Source of the DNA: an uncultured Ilyobacter sp.
GTDB lineage: Bacteria > Fusobacteriota > Fusobacteriia > Fusobacteriales > Fusobacteriaceae
DNA: 64,000 nt
Assembly (NCBI RefSeq): GCF_963668515.1
Contig: NZ_OY764866.1
Span: 496,001-560,000 of the forward strand
Direction of reading: 5' to 3'
Part shown: positions 11,944 through 19,184 of the stretch, piece by piece
How the letters are laid out: each line of letters opens with the position of its first letter
How positions within the stretch are numbered: the first letter of the stretch is position 1
Notes under the pieces: generated by a model
Databases searched by the model: none
What the model was told of the DNA's origin: nothing
The model's input: only the letters and a program-made list of their open reading frames with translations
Translations under genes and position numbers: made by a program

Positions 11944-12827
11944 CTAAGAGGGAACTCTTTATCTTCGTTGAAATACACAGAGATGTTCATTCTATATCTC
12001 AGATATGTAGAGCCCTAGAAGTCTCTCGAAATGGTTTTAATAAGTTTCAGAATAACAAAACTACTGAGAGAAAGAAAAAGGATCAAGGGATTCTAGATAG
12101 TATTCTAGAGGTCAGAAAGAACAGACATAAGAGGAGCTATGGAGCCCCTAGACTAAAGGTTGAGCTCAAAGATGAATATGGCATAATAACAAGCGAAAGA
12201 CGAATAAATAGAATAATGAAAGAAAATGATATATCAGTTAATTCTACCAAGAAGTTTAAAACAGGAAAGGAAATGAGTAAAAGAGAAAATATCACAGGAA
12301 ATATTGTAAAAAGAAAATTCAAGGTAGGTAGAAAAAATGAGGTCTGGGTTACAGATATCACATATATTTGGACAAGCGAAGGTTGGCTATATTTAAGCAC
12401 AATTATGGATCTTTTTTCTAGAAGGATTATCGCCTACGATATAGGTAAGCGCATGACTAGTGAGTTAGTAATAGATACTTTAACAAGGTCATTTTTACTG
12501 GAGGAACCAGAGGAAGAACTGATAGTTCATAGTGATCAAGGATCGCAATATTCGAGTAGGGAGTACTCTAACCTTGTAAAGAAGCTAGGATTAATCCAAT
12601 CTATGAGTAGACGTGGGAACTGTTATGATAATGCAGTAATAGAATCCTTTCATGCTTCTTTGAAGAAAGAGATGGTTTATGTAGAAGGTTTAGTAACTAA
12701 AAGGTATATGAAGGCAATGGTATTTGATTACATAGAATTTTATAATAAAGAGAGGAGACACAGTTTCTTAGGAAATATCTCCCCTGTTGAATTTGAAAAA
12801 ATACAGAAAAAATTGGTGTTAGGTTGA
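11931..12827 (+). CDS. IS3-family transposase OrfB (DDE integrase core), made by -1 frameshift
   Basis: The -1 frame is open without a break from the slippery AAAAAAAG to 12827, giving about 298 aa as part of an OrfAB fusion. The first part (about 1-95) is the HTH_21-like region with KNRHKRSYGAPRLKVEL. The catalytic core has D in VWVTDITYIWT, D in IVHSDQGSQYSS and E in NAVIESFHASLKKE, the DDE triad in normal spacing. The typical integrase ending YIEFYNKERRHSFLGNISPVEFE is present. A separate internal ATG at 12216 would give only a partial enzyme and is not a likely real start. No stop or frameshift damages it, so the element may still be active. Confidence 0.93.
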   Translation, partial: EKKITKRELFIFVEIHRDVHSISQICRALEVSRNGFNKFQNNKTTERKKKDQGILDSILEVRKNRHKRSYGAPRLKVELKDEYGIITSERRINRIMKENDISVNSTKKFKTGKEMSKRENITGNIVKRKFKVGRKNEVWVTDITYIWTSEGWLYLSTIMDLFSRRIIAYDIGKRMTSELVIDTLTRSFLLEEPEEELIVHSDQGSQYSSREYSNLVKKLGLIQSMSRRGNCYDNAVIESFHASLKKEMVYVEGLVTKRYMKAMVFDYIEFYNKERRHSFLGNISPVEFEKIQKKLVLG

Positions 12828-14218
12828 CTACTATATTGACATAAGACCAATATTGACATAAGACCATAATTGATCGCCATTTCATTTAATTTATGATTAT
12901 TTTTTAGCAAAAATACTCCTGTAATCACGAATATTATCACATCGCTCACTGGAGCAGCAAACCAAATACCGTTCAGACCAAAATATTTTGGCAGGATAAT
13001 AATCAAAGGGATAAACAAACCTATTTGTCTGAAGATATTCAAAAACAATGATTTATTTGCCTGACCCACAGCCTGGAAGTAATTGGCCCCTATAACATAA
13101 ATAGCATTAAATACAGCTAAGGCCATAAAAATTCTTATTCCCTTTATCCCTATTTCCAAAAGTTCATGATTTCCATTGTTAAAAAGATTTATGAAAAATT
13201 CTGGCGTTCTCATGATGAATGCTGTCAAAACAAGTGAGATAATCATACCGTATAAAAGGGCCATATTAAGTATTTTTTTCACTCTATCATATTTTTGAGC
13301 CCCATAGTTATATCCCAGTAGTGGCTGTGCCCCCTGGATTATTCCAGAAAGAGTCATCATAAGAAACATAAATACGCTGTTAATGGCTCCCATAGCTCCT
13401 ACGGCCATATCTCCCCCGTATATCAAGAGAGCCCTGTTGGCAAAGACCGCCACCAAACTATTGGCCAGCTGAAGGCTAAAAGGAGATATCCCGATAGAGA
13501 AGATCTCTTTTATTATTTTAAAATCAGGTTTTAGATATTTTAGTTTTAGCTTTATATTACTTCTGTCGCTGTATAGAAAATGGTATAAGACCATTATTGA
13601 TCCTACTATATTTGCAATGGCAGTTGCCATGGCAGCTCCTTTTATCCCATAGTCAAGGACAAATATAAATATAAAATCTAAAAATACATTTGTCAAAGCC
13701 CCTGCAATCATTATTATCATAGAGAACTTTGGATTCCCTTCTGACCTCAGAAGATTATTAACCCCCATGGCTATGAAATCAAATAAAACCAAAAAGTTTA
13801 TGATATAGAGATAGTCTTTTGCATACATAATGGTATTTTCAGTGGCTCCAAATATTATCATAAGTCGATCCATAAGCAGGTAACCCAATGTCATCAGAAT
13901 AACACTGAATACCCCGTAGAGTGTAAACACATTTCCCAGTACATGATCGGCTTCCTCTTTTCTTCCCTGCCCAAGCCTGAGAGAAACTATACTTCCACCT
14001 CCGTGACCTACAAGCATTCCCACTGCTATATAGATTGTAAATATGGGAAAGGTAATACTGATCCCCGCCATGGCATAGGGCCCCAGACATTTTCCGATAA
14101 ACATCCTGTCCACTACATTGTACAGTGCAAACACAAGACTAGAGATTATTGCAGGTAGGGAAAATTCTATCAGAAGTTTATTTATCTTTTCTTCTCCTAA
14201 TCTTTTTATTTTTTCCAA
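12740..14218 (-). CDS. MATE-family multidrug efflux transporter, 3' end replaced by IS DNA
   Basis: A Na+ or H+ driven drug exporter of the MATE family with 12 predicted membrane segments. The start is TTG 14218, 7 nt after GGAGGGA; it overlaps the marR stop by 13 bp, so the two are translationally coupled. Family features: LIEFSLPAIISSLVFALYNV near the N terminus, DRMFIGKCLGPYAMAGISI (32-50) and QGAQPLLGYNYGAQ in the middle. Native sequence runs to about residue 450 (NHKLNEMAIN), close to the normal MATE length. From about 12866 leftward the frame enters the IS, which adds about 40 foreign residues before a stop at 12740. Function may survive, since only the very C terminus is altered. Confidence 0.88.
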   Translation of the reverse strand: MEKIKRLGEEKINKLLIEFSLPAIISSLVFALYNVVDRMFIGKCLGPYAMAGISITFPIFTIYIAVGMLVGHGGGSIVSLRLGQGRKEEADHVLGNVFTLYGVFSVILMTLGYLLMDRLMIIFGATENTIMYAKDYLYIINFLVLFDFIAMGVNNLLRSEGNPKFSMIIMIAGALTNVFLDFIFIFVLDYGIKGAAMATAIANIVGSIMVLYHFLYSDRSNIKLKLKYLKPDFKIIKEIFSIGISPFSLQLANSLVAVFANRALLIYGGDMAVGAMGAINSVFMFLMMTLSGIIQGAQPLLGYNYGAQKYDRVKKILNMALLYGMIISLVLTAFIMRTPEFFINLFNNGNHELLEIGIKGIRIFMALAVFNAIYVIGANYFQAVGQANKSLFLNIFRQIGLFIPLIIILPKYFGLNGIWFAAPVSDVIIFVITGVFLLKNNHKLNEMAINYGLMSILVLCQYSSQPNTNFFCIFSNSTGEIFPKKLCLLSLL

Positions 14219-14658
14219 TCTGAACTCCCTCCATTTTCTAAATATTCCAAAATATTTGATTTCATACAGTCTACGACTTTTAAAAATATTTTTATTTCCT
14301 CCTGAGAAATGCCATGAGTCAGTACCTGCCTCTCTAAATTAATCAGTTTCTTAATCTTTTTAAAAATAAGATCTGCCTTATGAGTAGTGTAAATTTTTTT
14401 TGACCTCCTGTCATTTTCATCTTCCTCTTTTATTATGTATCCATTTTCCACAAGTTTTTTTAAAGTCTTGGCAATGGTTGTCTTGTCCACACCCATCTTT
14501 TGAGCCAGAGCATCCTGGTTTATTCCTTTGTTTTCACTTACCTCTATCACAATTGCAAACTGACCATTCCCAAGCTGGTACTCGTTGAGATAAAAATCCA
14601 AAAATTTTCTTATCTCTATATTTAAAAATTTTACAGTTCTTCCCAAGGGTTCTTTCAT
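14206..14658 (-). CDS. MarR-family transcriptional regulator
   Basis: 150 aa from ATG 14658 (MKEPLGRTVKF), preceded by AAAGGAGGACAAGATT; a start further upstream is less likely. The winged-helix core is clear: NQDALAQKMGVDKTTIAKTLKKLVENGYI (helix-turn-helix, about 50-78) followed by the wing KEEDENDRRSKKIYTT with the conserved DRRSK. MarR proteins usually repress themselves and an adjacent efflux gene and release DNA when they bind a ligand. Here the downstream gene is a MATE exporter overlapping by 13 bp, which fits that role. Confidence 0.93.
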   Translation of the reverse strand: MKEPLGRTVKFLNIEIRKFLDFYLNEYQLGNGQFAIVIEVSENKGINQDALAQKMGVDKTTIAKTLKKLVENGYIIKEEDENDRRSKKIYTTHKADLIFKKIKKLINLERQVLTHGISQEEIKIFLKVVDCMKSNILEYLENGGSSDWKK

Positions 14659-14863
14659 AATCTTGTCCTCCTTTTTTTGTTGGCTACACAACTAAATTCT
14701 TCAAAAAGAAGTTTACCATGTTTTAGATGGGTAGTCAACTAATTTCAGTTTTTTGAAGCTTGTTTTTTTGGTACAAAGTTGATAGAATTGTAGGACACTT
14801 CAAAGGGCCAAAAGGGGAAGGCTTTTTTTAGCATATTCATGATTTATTATAAAGGGGGAAATT
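14659..14863. promoter_or_regulatory. Divergent control region between marR-MATE and the rraA-like gene
   Basis: 205 bp. Two short symmetric motifs lie just upstream of marR: GTTGGCTACACAAC (GTTG..CAAC) at about 14680 and TAGTCAACTA (TAGT-CA-ACTA) at about 14731. They share a GTTG/CAAC core and are about 50 bp apart. They could be MarR operators; this is inference from position and symmetry only. The rraA-like gene has AAAGGGGGAAATT before its ATG. Confidence 0.3.
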
Positions 14864-15376
14864 ATGTCTGAAAATTTAGATACTCACGGAACAGCCGAGA
14901 TATGTGATATCCACAGAGAGAATATCCAGGTGTTCCAGCCTATGTCTTTCAAATCTTACGGAGGGGAAACACGTTGTAGCGGAGAGGTTGTGACAGTCTC
15001 CTTAGATGAAGACAACTCTACGTTGAAGACATTACTTCAGACTCCAGGAAATGGTCGTATTGCAGTAGTAAAGGTCACAGGAAATTTTTGCGCAGTAGTA
15101 GGTGACAATCTTTGTAAATTTGCCATAGACAATGGATGGAGGGGAATAATTGTAGATGGCTTTGTGAGAGATACCCATATGCTGAAAACTATGCCAATGG
15201 TGGTATTAGCAGTGGGAACTTATCCTCTCAGAAGCAGTAAAAAGTCCCAAGGTAAAATAGGGGATACACTTGAGATCGCCGGGGTCAAAGTTGATCACGG
15301 ATCATATCTCTACCTAGACGAAGACGGTATCGTAGTTACTAAAGAAAAATTTTCTGATATCAATTTTATAAAATAG
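14864..15376 (+). CDS. RraA-like protein (RNase E regulator / HMG-aldolase family)
   Basis: 170 aa, the full length of the family. ATG 14864 follows AAAGGGGGAAATT. The fold is readable from DTHGTAEICDIH near the N terminus through GRIAVVKVTGNFCAVVGDNL (about 65-85) to the signature WRGIIVDGFVRDTHMLKTMPMVV (about 92-114; the D..RD residues bind metal and substrate in the aldolase members). Members include true RraA, which inhibits RNase E, and 4-hydroxy-4-methyl-2-oxoglutarate aldolases; sequence alone does not separate them. The ending KVDHGSYLYLDEDGIVV is typical. The gene stands alone and is followed by a strong terminator. Confidence 0.85.
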   Translation: MSENLDTHGTAEICDIHRENIQVFQPMSFKSYGGETRCSGEVVTVSLDEDNSTLKTLLQTPGNGRIAVVKVTGNFCAVVGDNLCKFAIDNGWRGIIVDGFVRDTHMLKTMPMVVLAVGTYPLRSSKKSQGKIGDTLEIAGVKVDHGSYLYLDEDGIVVTKEKFSDINFIK

Positions 15377-15396
15377 ATTATATATTTGTTAAATTA

Positions 15397-15444
15397 AAAA
15401 ATCAGTCTCTGCCGAAAATAGATTCGGTATAGACTGATTTTATT
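15397..15444. terminator. Bidirectional intrinsic terminator
   Basis: The stem AAAATCAGTCT...AGACTGATTTT, with an inner CCGAA/TTCGG stem, is flanked by A-runs on the left and T-rich DNA on the right. It lies between the convergent rraA-like and HAD::HD genes and should serve both. Confidence 0.85.
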
Positions 15445-16149
15445 TTACACTCCATAGAGTGAACTAATATATTCTCTTCCTGTCTTTGTCTCAAAATATT
15501 TCTTTTTAACAGTAGCAGCAGTTTCAGAACTCATATTATCTTCGTATATATTTACAAGGAAGTCAGCCTCTACAAGTATCTGAAAGTCAAGTCCATCTAT
15601 CTTGTCATAGCTGTGGTGATTTCCTATGAGATAATACACCCTTTCCTTTATTTTTTCAGGTAAGTCTATATCTTTTATGAGTTTTTTAGCTGCACCTGGC
15701 CCTTCTAATTCCTGGTATTTTCCTGCAGATGAATTGTATTTTTCCTCACTTATCTTTATGCCTATGTCGTGGAGAATAGCAGATATTTCTAGTATCTTTT
15801 CAGAAAAATGCTGGGGCTTAGATGTAGCCACTGCAAGTTTTATCCCAGACTTTTTTAGATTAGACAAAAGAGTGTTTATATTGTGAAAAGGGATATTTTC
15901 ATAGAGACCTTTTTCAGAATATCTCTCTCTAAAGAGCTCTACCGCCTTTTCTGAATCACTCTTGGAAAATTTATAATGTCCCATAAATGTGTCCATTAGG
16001 GGAGGCCCTATAAAATGTTCTAGCTCCTTTAAAGACGGCGGTTTTATCCCCATCTTATCAAGGGCGTGACTTACCGATTTTGTTATTCCCACTCGGGAAT
16101 CAGTGAGTGTACCGTCAAGGTCAAAAATAACCAGATCAAATTTTTTCAT
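15445..16149 (-). CDS. Chimeric protein: N-terminal HAD phosphatase joined to C-terminal HD hydrolase
   Basis: 234 aa from ATG 16149 (AAGGAGATAAT upstream). Residues 1 to about 120 are the N-terminal half of a Gph-like HAD phosphatase: FDLDGTLTDS (nucleophile D9 and acid/base D11), the cap LEHFIGPPLMDTF, and motif II VATSKP at 107-112. From about 121 the sequence becomes an HD-domain phosphohydrolase: ISAILHDIGIK with the HD pair at 127-128, then YYLIGNHHSYDKIDGLDFQILVEADFLVN. HAD motifs III and IV (Lys and the Asp pair) are absent, and so is the first His region of the HD domain. Both enzymes therefore look cut, and the join falls in KILE/ISAILHD. I infer an in-frame deletion that fused two neighbours; activity is doubtful. 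Confidence 0.8.
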   Translation of the reverse strand: MKKFDLVIFDLDGTLTDSRVGITKSVSHALDKMGIKPPSLKELEHFIGPPLMDTFMGHYKFSKSDSEKAVELFRERYSEKGLYENIPFHNINTLLSNLKKSGIKLAVATSKPQHFSEKILEISAILHDIGIKISEEKYNSSAGKYQELEGPGAAKKLIKDIDLPEKIKERVYYLIGNHHSYDKIDGLDFQILVEADFLVNIYEDNMSSETAATVKKKYFETKTGREYISSLYGV

Positions 16150-16191
16150 ATTATCTCCTTCTTTGTAACTCTACTTGTGCGAATTTAACCT

Positions 16192-16266
16192 GGAACTCTT
16201 AATATTTTTAAGAGTTCCGCTAATCCCATCCCTTTTTTTGTCATTTCAAAGATAAAAGAAATGACA
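16192..16266. terminator. Two hairpins between the symporter and the HAD::HD gene
   Basis: GGAACTCTTAA/TTAAGAGTTCC forms a perfect 11-bp stem at 16192-16218. TGTCATTTC/GAAATGACA forms a 9-bp stem at 16239-16266, directly after the symporter stop. Neither has a clean U-tract in the minus direction (the second is followed by A's), so efficient termination is uncertain; they may protect the 3' end or allow read-through. Confidence 0.45.
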
Positions 16267-16273
16267 TCTTTTT

Positions 16274-17605
16274 TCAGCAACTTGTCTCTTCTTTCCTTTT
16301 CTTACAAATACAAGGGATATATAGGATAAAAGCATTTAAAATAAAGGCAGATATGATGTATATATTCCCACTTTGTCCGCCATAGATCTTCCCAAACAAT
16401 GCCAGTCCTCCTCCAGCAAAAATAGCTGAAATAATATATTCTTTAGAAACTCGGTATCCTAAAATACCTAAAAAAGTTGGTATAATAAATGCCCCGGAAT
16501 ATACTGAAAAAGCTAAAAATATTGAAGACAGAATAAATTGCATCTTAATGGCTATATATATTGAAAATATACCTAAAAATACTATAAATACCCTTGTGAT
16601 GGCAATACTTTTCATATTTTTTAAATCTCCAATAAATATTTGTGTCAACATAGATGATGCTGTCAATAAGGTTGTATCTGCTGACGAAATCACTGCTGAT
16701 AAAAGACAAAAATACATAAGTACCGCCATGGATTTTGGTAAAAATTCTTCTATTAAAAAAATCAGTGATGAATCTACAAGTCTGTCTCCAATGAGAGCTG
16801 AAGCATATATTCCTAGGGAAGATAGTATATACGCCAAGGGCAGTAAAATTATAATAGATAAAACTATCGCTTTTTTTGATGTTTTTATGTCCTTTGCACA
16901 AAATATTCTAGAATAAATATCTGGTCCAACAAAGAAGGTGGTTGAGTATGTGAGTAGCATAACAACTAATTCTTTATATCCAAATTTGTTATTTATTAAC
17001 GGTAAGGCTTCCTTTAAATCATAGTTGAGGTTTGTATAGATAAAACAAATAAGTAAACCAAAAATTATGAATAAAAATTGGATGAAATCTGTTTTTATTA
17101 TAGAAAACTGTCCTCCTAAACAAGTATATGCGATAAAAACCAAGCCACTCAGCCAAATCCCACCTGTATAGCTAATACTCGTCATCTTAGATATAATCAT
17201 TGCGGCACCCATTATTTGAGATGCTACTATCCCTGTCCACGCAATAGGAATAACAAATGAAGCAATCTTATTAACTTCTATGCCATAAAAACTGCCTAGT
17301 AATTCAGGTAGATTATATCCCTTAAATGTTTTTAATCTTTCTAAAAGGAAATATAATACACCCAAACCTAGAGCAGCACAAATCATAAACCATGAACCGG
17401 CCCATCCATTTCTAGTAGAAAAGTTGACACTACCTATGATAGCAGAACTCCCTAATATAGTAGCAAGCAAACTACCTGTAAGGGGAAGAACGCCAGCATT
17501 GCCCCCTGCAACGTAGAAATCTTTAGTTCCTCTAATTTTTTTATAAGATCCTATGCCCACTAAAAATATTCCTAAAATATATAAATAAAATAATAGATCA
17601 TTCAT
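16274..17605 (-). CDS. Sodium:solute symporter family transporter
   Basis: 443 aa from ATG 17605 (MNDLLFYLYILG), 5 nt after AAAGGAGTG; an in-frame start 24 bp upstream lacks this site. The protein is almost wholly hydrophobic with about 12-13 segments. SSS-family marks: FYVAGGNAGVLPLTGSLLAT near residue 30-50 (the xDFYVAGR-type motif), SSAIIGSVNFSTRNGWAGSW, and SAVISSADTTLLTASSMLTQ (about 300-320), which contributes to the Na+ site. It would take up a small solute with Na+; the substrate cannot be read. It has no obvious operon partner. Confidence 0.88.
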   Translation of the reverse strand: MNDLLFYLYILGIFLVGIGSYKKIRGTKDFYVAGGNAGVLPLTGSLLATILGSSAIIGSVNFSTRNGWAGSWFMICAALGLGVLYFLLERLKTFKGYNLPELLGSFYGIEVNKIASFVIPIAWTGIVASQIMGAAMIISKMTSISYTGGIWLSGLVFIAYTCLGGQFSIIKTDFIQFLFIIFGLLICFIYTNLNYDLKEALPLINNKFGYKELVVMLLTYSTTFFVGPDIYSRIFCAKDIKTSKKAIVLSIIILLPLAYILSSLGIYASALIGDRLVDSSLIFLIEEFLPKSMAVLMYFCLLSAVISSADTTLLTASSMLTQIFIGDLKNMKSIAITRVFIVFLGIFSIYIAIKMQFILSSIFLAFSVYSGAFIIPTFLGILGYRVSKEYIISAIFAGGGLALFGKIYGGQSGNIYIISAFILNAFILYIPCICKKRKEETSC

Positions 17606-17765
17606 TTTTTCACTCCTTTTAACTCCCACAGCTTTTATTACTATGTCTCTACTTGTTTTAAGTATGTTGTCTAATTTGATTATTTCTTTTCATATAAAAG
17701 ACTCCCAGAAAAATATAATATAATTCTACATTAATCTGGAAGTTTATTCAAATTTTAAGGTAGAC

Positions 17766-17924
17766 TTAACTATTTTTTGAATTTTTCCAATATGAAGGAT
17801 CATTATCCTTCATACAATAAACAGTAACTCCATTTTCCATATGATGATTTATGCATTCACAGCATTTACCATGACGGACACATTTGATATTAGGGCAAGT
17901 ACATTTTTCATTATTACAGCTCAT
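17766..17924 (-). CDS. Small Cys-rich protein, DUF6485-like
   Basis: 52 aa, found by reading the minus strand. ATG 17924 is preceded by AGGAGAGTAATGAAAT. It holds eight cysteines: C3, C8, C10, C15, C21, C22, C24 and C37, in the pattern CTCPNIKC.....GKCCECI.HH. This resembles the small zinc-ribbon-like family annotated DUF6485 in anaerobes (C-x-C-x4-C-x5-CC-x-C). I recognise the pattern from memory only. Metal or Fe-S binding is likely, but the role is unknown. It lies between the symporter and the Crp/Fnr gene, all on the minus strand. About 380 bp of AT-rich DNA between it and the Crp/Fnr gene holds only a terminator. Confidence 0.75.
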   Translation of the reverse strand: MSCNNEKCTCPNIKCVRHGKCCECINHHMENGVTVYCMKDNDPSYWKNSKNS

Positions 17925-18200
17925 ATTTCATTACTCTCCTTTTTTTTAAAATTTTGTTTATATTAATTATCAGGATACAAGCGTGAAGTCACATATCTGA
18001 TCTAATATAGATTAACATTTTTAACATTGTTTAAATCTTCTAAAAATATTCTTTCGGTTTATCTTTAGTCTCCAAAATTTACCTTACAAAGTTATTAGAG
18101 TTCTTGACTCAATAATAGTTTAATACATTTTCTTCCAACTATCCGTGACCAACGTTACAATATCTATTTTTTTTCGGTAATTTTTTAAAAAAATATTATA

Positions 18201-18226
18201 TGTAAAAAGACACTCCGAAGAGTGCC
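18201..18226 (-). terminator. Intrinsic terminator of the Crp/Fnr gene
   Basis: On the minus strand GGCACTC-TTCG-GAGTGTC is followed by TTTTT, a textbook UUCG-capped terminator about 80 bp after the stop of the regulator gene. Confidence 0.9.
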
Positions 18227-18303
18227 TTATCTAATGTATATTATATTTAAATTTGTTATTTTCCTAAATACAAAATTTGAAACAAACTCGAGTTTTATAA
18301 TTT

Positions 18304-18978
18304 TCACTTCATAAATTCTTTTTCAAGTGCAGGAATATTTAAAATTTCAACTTTATCAAAAGAAATTTTTTTTATAATTTTTTGTTTTTCAAAATTTTTA
18401 AAAATACGTGAAATGACCTCTCTTACACTCCCAAGTTCCTTTGCTATAAAAGTTTTACTTTTTTCTATTTTGATAACAGTACCACCTTGTTTTTCCATTT
18501 CTTTTAGAATGTATTTAGCAACTCTTGATTTTACCGTAGGCTGTATTAGAACCTCTATAATATCCGAAAGACTAATTATCTTTTTGCTCATGTCCTTTAG
18601 AAAAAAGGTCAAAAATTCTTTATTCTGAAATAATTGAAAAACAATTTTTTTAGAAATTTCTAAAACAGTGGAGTTCTCCTGAGCAATAAGATTTGCCGGG
18701 TATTTTTCATCGTCAAAAATAAGTACCCCGCCAAAACATTCAGGTGCTTCATAATATGCAAGAACCTGCTCTTTGCCTGTAGAGCTGTATTTTATTCCAC
18801 ATATTGTCCCCTTGATTATCATACTAAGATTTTCACATCTATCCCCAAGATTATGCATTACTTGATTTTTATTTACTTCTCTTAATTTTGAATTTTTTAT
18901 AAGATATTCTATCTGAGAATCATTAAGAGTATTAAACATTGGAATGTCTTTTAAAATCTTCCTCAAGAAAATAGCCAT
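18304..18978 (-). CDS. Crp/Fnr-family transcriptional regulator
   Basis: 224 aa. The N-terminal cyclic-nucleotide-like beta roll spans about residues 14-125 (MFNTLNDSQIEYLI..., VMHNLGDRCENLSMIIKGTI, PECFGGVLIF). A long dimer helix follows, then a C-terminal winged helix (about 165-205) with SKTFIAKELGSVREVISRIFKNFEKQKII, the Crp-type recognition helix. There is no N-terminal Cys cluster as in true Fnr, so direct O2 sensing by Fe-S is not expected; the effector is unknown. The gene is monocistronic with its own terminator and lies about 200 bp downstream of the RND pump operon, which it might regulate. Confidence 0.9.
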   Translation of the reverse strand: MAIFLRKILKDIPMFNTLNDSQIEYLIKNSKLREVNKNQVMHNLGDRCENLSMIIKGTICGIKYSSTGKEQVLAYYEAPECFGGVLIFDDEKYPANLIAQENSTVLEISKKIVFQLFQNKEFLTFFLKDMSKKIISLSDIIEVLIQPTVKSRVAKYILKEMEKQGGTVIKIEKSKTFIAKELGSVREVISRIFKNFEKQKIIKKISFDKVEILNIPALEKEFMK

Positions 18979-19184
18979 AATTTCTCCCTTTTAAACAAAA
19001 TTTTTTTATAAAAAAATCCTATAAAATGTATTTACAATAACACTTAAAAGGAGCTTCATATAAAGATCTATCATTATCTTAACATAAGTTAAAAATAAAG
19101 GAGTAATTATTTATATCAAAATTTTTGTATCCCAGCATTCTATAGGGCTATTAATATTGATACCGTTAATATTTTTGAGAAAAA

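Larger units (their letters stand above)
11574..12849 (+). mobile_element. Intact IS3-family insertion sequence ending the CRISPR array
   Basis: About 1.28 kb. The left end reads TGGTGTTATG...TTTAGTAGACA from 11574. The complement of the right end reads TGGTCTTATG...ATAGTAGTCAA back from 12849, matching at roughly 19 of 26 positions, so these are the terminal inverted repeats. Inside are two overlapping frames, orfA and orfB, with a slippery A7G. A second 17-bp copy of the right tip (to 12866) follows directly. No target-site duplication is evident: the left flank is the start of a CRISPR repeat and the right flank is the 3' end of a MATE gene. That pattern suggests an IS-mediated deletion or recombination and not a simple insertion. 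Confidence 0.9.

Noticed and set aside
12216..12827. Separate 203-aa transposase gene starting at ATG 12216
   Set aside because: The same frame is open back to the A7G slip site at 11932-11939, so this is only the 3' part of orfB.
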